Source of the DNA: Desulfuromonadaceae bacterium
GTDB lineage: Bacteria > Desulfobacterota > Desulfuromonadia > Geobacterales > Pseudopelobacteraceae
DNA: 64,000 nt
Reading direction: 5' to 3'
NCBI GenBank assembly: GCA_028712075.1
Contig: JAQTQX010000009.1
Span: 1-64,000 of the forward strand
Under the pieces are notes generated by a model. The model had not been told where the DNA came from and made no database searches. It worked only from the letters and a program-made list of their open reading frames with translations. The position numbers and the translations under genes were made by a program. Below are positions 59,232 through 64,000 of the stretch, one piece after another (within the stretch, counting starts at the first letter, position 1; each line of letters starts with the position of its first letter).

Positions 59232-59773
59232 GAAGAAGAAAAATTTGACAGAACCCATTCCGTGGTCAACAAATCCGGCTTTTGCCGCTTGCCAAGCGTG
59301 GGAAGGTAGCTACTCCATTCATAGTCACCTGGCACCATTACCATATGCGCACGAACAGGATTCAAGACAACGTAGCGACATAATTCCAGAAGGTGGCTCT
59401 CCTTCTCGACCAGTACAGACTTGAACCTACCCTTGAAAAGATGACCATCCTTGCAATGTTTTCGATTGAACGCTTGAGTATAAATGCCGTTAAGTTGTCG
59501 CATGCCTGCGGAAAGATTTCCATCGGGCGTTTCTATAAGAAGGTGATAATGGTTGCTCATTAGGCAATATGCGTGGCAGATCAAGTTGAAACGTTTTACA
59601 ACCTGTCCTAAAACCGAGCAGAAAAGATTCCGGTCGTTGTCGTCTTCGAAAATATCAGCACGGGCATTACCACGAGTGGCTACATGATAGACAGCACCAG
59701 GAAATTCTATGCGTAGAGGGCGGGCCATAAAAGGACTATAGCAGAATAATATTATTTTTCAAGACCTGACCCC
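58855..59773 (-). mobile_element. REP-associated transposase element with 20-bp inverted ends
   Basis: Left end GGGGTCAGGTCTTGAAAAAT (58855-58874) and right end ATTTTTCAAGACCTGACCCC (59754-59773) are perfect inverted repeats; the left overlaps the transposase stop codon. The end sequence resembles the stems of the REP-like elements at 51506 and 52594 (GGGGTCAAGTCTCCAAA). The element lies between copies A and B of the duplicated MocR segment. Confidence 0.8.
58874..59728 (-). CDS. REP-associated tyrosine transposase (Y1, HUH)
   Basis: A 284-residue Y1 transposase: MARPLRIEFPGAVYHVATRG, HUH in LMSNHYHLLIETP, catalytic tyrosine in LNGIYTQAFNRKHCKDGHLFKGRFKS, and LCRYVVLNPVRAHMV. The C-terminus ends in a DnaA-like helix-turn-helix (HGYSLKEISKILNIHYTTISKVL). 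It appears intact. It differs clearly from the transposase at 54017, so two RAYT lineages occur here. Confidence 0.93.
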   Translation of the reverse strand: MARPLRIEFPGAVYHVATRGNARADIFEDDNDRNLFCSVLGQVVKRFNLICHAYCLMSNHYHLLIETPDGNLSAGMRQLNGIYTQAFNRKHCKDGHLFKGRFKSVLVEKESHLLELCRYVVLNPVRAHMVMVPGDYEWSSYLPTLGKRQKPDLLTTEWVLSNFSSSLLKARSEYQQFVKDGIEGKESPWEKLSGQVVLGSEIFLNKLKYLLGEKVGISEIPRIQRFAGRPSLAEMFPVIDNLKKEVRNRLIHEAHIKHGYSLKEISKILNIHYTTISKVLNRKN

Positions 59774-59784
59774 AAAGGTACTTC

Positions 59785-59975
59785 TATCCTTCGGCAAAAA
59801 GTTCCTGATAGGCTCCATCCACAGTGTTACGGCTGGCCGAGAGTTCGGCGGCCAATTCTCTTACTGACGGAAGCTTGTATTCCGAAGGAAGTTTTCCAGA
59901 GAGGATACATGCCCGAATTTGATTGTAGAGCTGTTTATAAAGCGGGACAGGGTCATCGGTTTTAAGAATGAACAT
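59785..59975 (-). pseudogene. 5' fragment of the MocR gene (copy B)
   Basis: 63 codons from MFILKTDDPVPLYKQL to YQELFAEG, nearly identical to the intact gene's winged-helix part, then cut off near the transposon end. No PLP domain follows. Confidence 0.85.
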
Positions 59976-60137
59976 AGCGTTCCCTTGCATGAAATTTTCA
60001 TGGATGCATATGCAGTCCACTGTATCATCAGATCGATATCAAATATGCTCACCCGTCAAGCTTTCAATATATGCCGGAGTTCATGAATGCAATCACGCCT
60101 GCTCACCAGGCTACGACACTGCAAAAGGAGAAGGTCA

Positions 60138-60509
60138 TTGGTCCCGGGAAAAATACGAGAAATTCTAAAACAGGATGGCGTGGTTGCCATCGCCACCCTA
60201 GGTCCTGCTGGGCCGCATCTTGTCAATACCTGGAATAGCTATGTTCAGATTTCCAACGACGGTCACCTGCTGATTCCAGTAGGCTATATGCACCGGACCG
60301 AAGGAAATATTTCCGCGAACCCTCAGGTATTGATCACTGTGGGAAGCAGCAAGGTGCAAGGGCTGCAGGGGGCGGGAACCGGTTTCCTGATCAGGGGCAC
60401 GGCAGCTTTTATCACCTCGGGACCAGAATTCGACTTACTGGCGGCACGGTTCCAGTGGGTTAGGGCCGTCCTGGCGATCTTTATAGAGTCAGCCACCCAG
60501 ACATTATGA
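60138..60509 (+). CDS. Split-barrel flavin-binding protein, TTG start (copy B)
   Basis: 123 residues. The start is TTG at 60138, corresponding to the ATG of copy A (one base deleted and one changed), with GGAGAAGG upstream. KIREILKQDGVVAIATLGPAGPHLVNTWNSYVQISNDGHLLIPVG and SSKVQGLQGAGTGFLIRGTAAFI are complete pyridoxamine 5'-phosphate oxidase-like segments, ending SATQTL. It is the full-length version of the gene truncated in copy A. Expression may be lowered by the start change. Confidence 0.8.
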   Translation: MVPGKIREILKQDGVVAIATLGPAGPHLVNTWNSYVQISNDGHLLIPVGYMHRTEGNISANPQVLITVGSSKVQGLQGAGTGFLIRGTAAFITSGPEFDLLAARFQWVRAVLAIFIESATQTL

Positions 60510-60528
60510 GTGCGACTGAAGTATCTAA

Positions 60529-60974
60529 TCAGAGCAAAAGCCTTAGGGTCACCATTTCCGACAAATTGAATCCATGACGCTCATAAAAACGAATGGCGCC
60601 ACTGTTGGCCCGGTCGGTGAGCAGGGTTATACGCAGGCACCCCTGTTTCCTGGCTAATTCAATCGCCCCGGTCAGTAGATGTGAACCCTCTCCACCACCA
60701 CGATTATCGGGATCGACGATCATATCCTCCAGAATGGCTACCCGCTCGCCGAGAGCCGTGCTGACGGTATTGAGCAGATTGACCATGCCGACGATAACCC
60801 CTTCTTCCCGAAGTACAAGAATATGGCCTGTAGCGGGGTTTCAATGATTAGCTGCAACCCAGACGACTGCTTGACCGGGTCTGGCAGGAAATCGGCCTCC
60901 TGGGTAAACAGGATCGTCAGAAGTTCATTCAAGCGCGGGATGTCTTCAATAGTTGCGAGTTCAATACCAGTCAT
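60529..60974 (-). pseudogene. GNAT acetyltransferase, frameshifted
   Basis: The N-terminal part (MTGIELATIEDIPRLNELL to SGLQLIIE) and C-terminal part (MVNLLNTVSTALGERVAILEDMIVDPDNRGGGEGSHLL) lie in different frames. The break is at the T-run 60839-60841: copy A has four T at the matching place, which restores LIIENPATGHIL. So one T was lost here, or the assembly has an indel. Confidence 0.8.
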
Positions 60975-61005
60975 CTCGATCCTTTCATATAGCTATAAAC
61001 GGCAG

Positions 61006-61629
61006 TCAAATCCGCCGTTTCAGATTTTCGGGATAGGGATACTCCATGTGACGCGCCGTGCTGCGGGCAATGGCCTCACCATAATACTCTGCGGTTACCA
61101 GCAGCGCCAGATCGATACCTGCCGAGATTCCGGCGGAGGTGAAGAGGTTGCCGTCACGCACCACATGCTGTTGCTCCTCGACAATCACATCCGGGAACGA
61201 TTCCTTCATCCACAAAAGCGACTTCCAGTGGGTTGTCGCCTGCCGCCCGGCCAGCAACCCGGCTTTACCAAGCAGCATGGATCCGGTGCAGACCGAGGTA
61301 AGGGTCGCCACTTCAGCAGCCCGCTGTGCGATCCACTTCAGCAACCGCTTGTTGTTGATCTCCCGCCGCGTACCCCAGCCGCCGGGCACCAACAAAATAT
61401 CCAGCTGCGGACAGTCGGCTGTTGTCACATCGGGCAGCGTCCGCATACCGCCGCTGTTCCTGACCAGATCGGCTTTTTCAGCCACCAGCAGAACATTGAA
61501 CGGTGATGGCTCTTCTCGCCGTTTCTCCTCATTCAGCCGCACCGAACAGAACACCTCGTACGGGCCACAGTAATCCAGCACTTCAACGTCATCAAAAATC
61601 AGTATGCCGACTGTGGTACGCTTCAGCAT
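61006..61629 (-). CDS. DJ-1/PfpI-family protein (paralogue 2)
   Basis: 207 residues, closely similar to the protein at 42873. Nucleophile elbow TSVCTGSMLLGKAG, with GGWGTRREINN and ATTHWKSLLWMK. The genes around the two paralogues differ, so it is a gene duplication with separate transcription. Function as for paralogue 1: uncertain amidotransferase-like hydrolase or regulator. Confidence 0.9.
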   Translation of the reverse strand: MLKRTTVGILIFDDVEVLDYCGPYEVFCSVRLNEEKRREEPSPFNVLLVAEKADLVRNSGGMRTLPDVTTADCPQLDILLVPGGWGTRREINNKRLLKWIAQRAAEVATLTSVCTGSMLLGKAGLLAGRQATTHWKSLLWMKESFPDVIVEEQQHVVRDGNLFTSAGISAGIDLALLVTAEYYGEAIARSTARHMEYPYPENLKRRI

Positions 61630-61664
61630 GGGTTTGCCTCCTGTTCGTGCGTCATTTCCCGAAT

Positions 61665-62183
61665 TTAACAGCCAGTAAAGATCATCGCTGAAATCCCAAG
61701 CCGTTCATAAGCCAAATTGCGCCCGGTAATTGTTTTGAAGTTTTCCGCTATCTTCTGGCGAAGAGTGTCGAGGCCTTTTTCCTTCTCGCCAAACTGAAGG
61801 TATTCAAGATAATCGGCCTCCCAAATGATCTGGAAATCGATGCCATCAATCTTGGCTGGCGTATGGTGATTACCGACGATGTAGCAGACTCGATTGGCGG
61901 TTGCCGCTGGCACTCCGATACGCTCAAGGATGGACTGCGCGATAGGAGGTCCCTCTATTTCCTGAAAATGACCTTCCATTGAGCCGTGCTTCTTCTGCGC
62001 TTCGATAGCGCCTATATCGTGGAGGACTGCCGCAAGTGAGACTATTTCCCAAGTTGTGCCGGTAATCGATTCACCATTCAAGATGAATTCGGCATTACTT
62101 AGCACACGGGTTGTATGCTCGATACCGTACGAGATGCTTTTGAACACCAACTTCATTTCTTCAACTGCTTTTTCGAGGTGCAT
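61665..62183 (-). CDS. HD-domain phosphohydrolase
   Basis: 172 residues: IEHTTRVLSNAEFIL supplies the first His, AAVLHDIGAIEAQKKHGSMEGH the HD pair, CYIVGNHHTPAKIDG the next His and IIWEADYLEYL the last Asp. Metal-dependent nucleotide hydrolase fold; substrate unknown. A partial paralogue begins at the right edge of the window. Confidence 0.88.
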   Translation of the reverse strand: MHLEKAVEEMKLVFKSISYGIEHTTRVLSNAEFILNGESITGTTWEIVSLAAVLHDIGAIEAQKKHGSMEGHFQEIEGPPIAQSILERIGVPAATANRVCYIVGNHHTPAKIDGIDFQIIWEADYLEYLQFGEKEKGLDTLRQKIAENFKTITGRNLAYERLGISAMIFTGC

Positions 62184-62195
62184 CTGTACTCCTTG

Positions 62196-62621
62196 TTATG
62201 CGCCGTTCTTCTGTGAAAAGCGCTGACATGCCTTGTGCTCTAACAGATCCCAAAGGTTGCCATACAGATCCTCAAAGACAGCCACCGTTCCATATTCATG
62301 TTCTTCCGGACTTCTCACGAATTTTATTCCAATTGCTAAATATTGGTAATAATCCCTCCAGAAATCGTCCGTACTCAGAAACAGGAAAACTCGGCCGCCT
62401 GCTTGATTCCCGATGAAACGTGCTTGTTCTGCGCTTGATGCTTTGGCCAGCAGCACTGCCGCTCCGTTTGAATTTGGTGGCATAACCAGCACCCAACGCT
62501 TGTTCTGTTCAGGGATGAAGGTGTCTTCAACCAATTCAAAACCCAGCTTCCCAGTATAGAAATCAATCGCTTCATCATAATCGTCAACGACTATCGCCAC
62601 ATGCACAATTGACTGCCTCAT
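62196..62621 (-). CDS. VOC-family protein (glyoxalase-like)
   Basis: A 141-residue protein: SIVHVAIVVDDYDEAIDFYTGKLGFELVED is the glyoxalase/VOC entry, with His early, and EHEYGTVAVFEDLYGNLWDLLEH the second metal half (Glu/His). Function unknown. It lies 12 bases upstream of the HD gene. Confidence 0.9.
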   Translation of the reverse strand: MRQSIVHVAIVVDDYDEAIDFYTGKLGFELVEDTFIPEQNKRWVLVMPPNSNGAAVLLAKASSAEQARFIGNQAGGRVFLFLSTDDFWRDYYQYLAIGIKFVRSPEEHEYGTVAVFEDLYGNLWDLLEHKACQRFSQKNGA

Positions 62622-62728
62622 TGCCTATTGGCTCCTATTTATTCGGGCATAACGTTAAAGAGAGCAGGTCTGAGCGGCGTTTTGCTCAGGTCCGGTTGAC
62701 TCCCGATTACAATTCAGCATAGGAGCGC

Positions 62729-63112
62729 TCAACTGATATCTGTAATTTTGTAGATTGCCCCATCTCGGAACTCGAACTCTGAACGACCGGAAAGATTTAG
62801 AACCTGGCCGCTCTTTAAGCCGTTCGGCAGATCGTTTGCAACGACCGCACGAAATGCCACGGAAACCAGCGCCTTGGGACCTTCGCACTGAAAGGACTCA
62901 ATAATCTGCTGCCTCTCGGAAAACAGCGATAGCGACTGCAACGCAAGGGCCCGGAGTTCAGAGATGCCGGTCGTACTAGCGTTCACCACGCCCCCCGAAA
63001 CATTCGTGAACGCAACATCCGGATGGACAGTTGCGAGCAGTTCGTCGACATTCATTCGGTTGTATGCCTCGATGTATCTCTGAATAAGCGTTTTCATTTC
63101 ATCAGGGGGCAT
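62729..63112 (-). CDS. NTF2/SnoaL-like protein
   Basis: 127 residues from MPPDEMKTLIQRYI (ATG at 63112, GAGGAG seven bases upstream). NTF2-like cone fold: YIEAYNRMNVDELLATVHPDVAFTNVSGG, then VSVAFRAVVAND and LSGRSEFEFRDGAIYKITDIS. Function unknown (nuclear-transport-factor-2-like enzymes or binders). Confidence 0.8.
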   Translation of the reverse strand: MPPDEMKTLIQRYIEAYNRMNVDELLATVHPDVAFTNVSGGVVNASTTGISELRALALQSLSLFSERQQIIESFQCEGPKALVSVAFRAVVANDLPNGLKSGQVLNLSGRSEFEFRDGAIYKITDIS

Positions 63113-63168
63113 TGTTAGCTCCTCGCTCTGTTTCGCCATCTCACCAATCGGGGCATTTTTCGCGGCAC

Positions 63169-63285
63169 TCACTCATAATGCGCAAACGCTTCAACAACCT
63201 TGCCGTCCGGCCCGAAATGGAACACTTCGGCAGACAGGCGGTCCCGCGCGCCCTTGCCCCGCCAAACATCCAAGAATAGTGCATG
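63169..63285 (-). pseudogene. 3' relic of an NTF2-like gene
   Basis: The minus strand reads VWRGKGARDRLSAEVFHFGP then DGKVVEAFAHYE-stop (stop at 63169-63171), the end of a SnoaL-like/ester-cyclase-type protein. The rest is missing. It lies just upstream of the intact NTF2-like gene. Confidence 0.55.
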
Positions 63286-63333
63286 GACAGGAGGTTTTGA
63301 TAGTGAGCTGCAATGTCATGTCAGACATGCTAG

Positions 63334-63723
63334 TTACTCCGCTCCATCCTCGTTGAGTATGACATCATCCAACTCAACCTTTGTCAGTGCTTCCGCTATT
63401 CGCAAAGCCTTGAGCCTATTTCGCAGCAACGTATATTGGGAAGTTCCCGGCGAGAATTTAGACTGAGCTTTGTCAGTCTTGCTCATCATCGCAGCAAACG
63501 CTCGGAGGGCATCTTGTAAGTCATCCCGTGTTAAATTATCCGTATCGCTAGTTTCCATGTTCATCAGCGCAGACGCAATGTGTAGCGCTTTGAGGTTGTC
63601 TCGCAGCATTGTGTGCTGCCACGTTCCGGACGCCAATTTCTGCTGTGCCTTTTCCAGCTTGCTGATTAGTGAACCTATCGGTCGACGCGCTTCCTGCAAT
63701 TCGTCTGTTGTGGGATTATCCAT
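63334..63723 (-). CDS. Protein of two tandem helical repeats
   Basis: 129 residues from MDNPTTDELQ. Two ~50-residue units align: TTDELQEARRPIGSLISKLEKAQQKL..GTWQHTMLRDNLKALHIASAL and TRDDLQDALRAFAAMMSKTDKAQSKF..GTSQYTLLRNRLKALRIAEAL. A helical, possibly four-helix protein; no family name known to me. The repeat was made by internal duplication. Confidence 0.75.
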   Translation of the reverse strand: MDNPTTDELQEARRPIGSLISKLEKAQQKLASGTWQHTMLRDNLKALHIASALMNMETSDTDNLTRDDLQDALRAFAAMMSKTDKAQSKFSPGTSQYTLLRNRLKALRIAEALTKVELDDVILNEDGAE

Positions 63724-63876
63724 TGTCGAGTCTCTTCGTATGCGACAACAACCGAGTTCCTGAGTTGCATTGCTACAGGTCAAAAAAACACAGGGTAGTC
63801 AGCAATATGTGGTCAATATGGCCGGAGCCGATCTTGCCGGCAACGCTGTTGCCGGCCCAGATCAGGCTGGTCAGGG

Positions 63877-64000
63877 TCAGTGTCGAGGTCTTTTGCTTTC
63901 TCACCAAACTGGAGGTATTCAAAGTAATCAGCCTCCCACACAATCTGGGAATCGATGCCGTCGATTCTTGCAGGAGTGTGATGATTGCCGACGATATAGC
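63877..64000 (-). pseudogene. HD-domain paralogue, cut by window edge
   Basis: The minus strand matches 61765-61885 of the HD gene (CYIVGNHHTP region). Homology stops abruptly at 63877, where it joins LTSLIWAGNSVAGKIGSG-like EamA sequence, so the 3' end is replaced. The rest lies beyond the window. Confidence 0.65.

Overview
The window looks like a chromosomal segment from a Geobacter/Pelobacter-type anaerobe (Desulfuromonadia, Geobacterales). Pointers are a five-haem c-type cytochrome, a DcuA/DcuB-type C4-dicarboxylate carrier with its own two-component system and a sigma-54 promoter, relics of an LL-diaminopimelate aminotransferase, and many small redox and detoxification genes. The placement is inferred from gene content; there is no rRNA or tRNA in the window to test it.

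Layout. 1-5.3 kb: a Tim44-like membrane protein, a coiled-coil protein, small orphan genes, then a MarR-controlled operon (flavin-binding split barrel, MarR, metallo-beta-lactamase fold, YbaK-type deacylase). 5.4-12.7 kb: an accessory island of toxin-antitoxin-like modules: a DUF4143 ATPase, a YoeB/RelE-like toxin with Phd-like antitoxin, a DUF6036-like nucleotidyltransferase with its partner, a very AT-rich COG1106-type ATPase with a RelE-like partner, and a HEPN/MNT pair. The modules are separated by repeated relics of gene 3' ends, many with their terminators. 12.7-20.7 kb: a thioesterase, an RND efflux operon, a 4Fe-4S protein and a TetR regulator; the same TAGAC-GTCTA dyad lies upstream of all three transcription units. 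20.9-26 kb: three ATAAC-N5-GTTAT dyads and a sigma-54 promoter precede the dicarboxylate carrier, a sensor kinase and an NtrC-type regulator.

26-51.7 kb: mostly short minus-strand operons: AlkD-like and Tag DNA-repair glycosylases, flavin-binding split-barrel proteins, an AraC/MFS efflux pair, an ArsR-DUF2087-GIY-YIG fusion, a TetR/rifampicin-phosphotransferase-like/nitrilase operon, an aldo-keto reductase divergent from an AraC regulator, methyltransferases, VOC, cupin, GNAT, DUF1905, DUF1835 and LOG proteins. 51.5-60.9 kb: a repeat-rich zone with two palindromic REP-like elements, a ParDE pair between two attC-like hairpins, two REP-associated (Y1, HUH) transposase genes each with perfect inverted-repeat ends, a five-haem cytochrome, a MocR regulator, and a broken duplication of the MocR/split-barrel/acetyltransferase locus. 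61-64 kb: a second DJ-1/PfpI paralogue, HD, VOC and NTF2-like proteins, a protein built of two tandem repeats, and at the right edge part of a second HD gene.

Two themes stand out. First, gene 3' ends plus terminators recur as relics around accessory modules (the DUF6036 partner four times, dapL twice, a qorB-like gene twice, the HEPN stop-codon region twice), as if modules were exchanged through shared downstream sequences. Second, the cis-regulatory sites are unusually readable: MarR, two TetR systems, toxin-antitoxin dyads and an NtrC-type activator array can all be matched to neighbouring genes.
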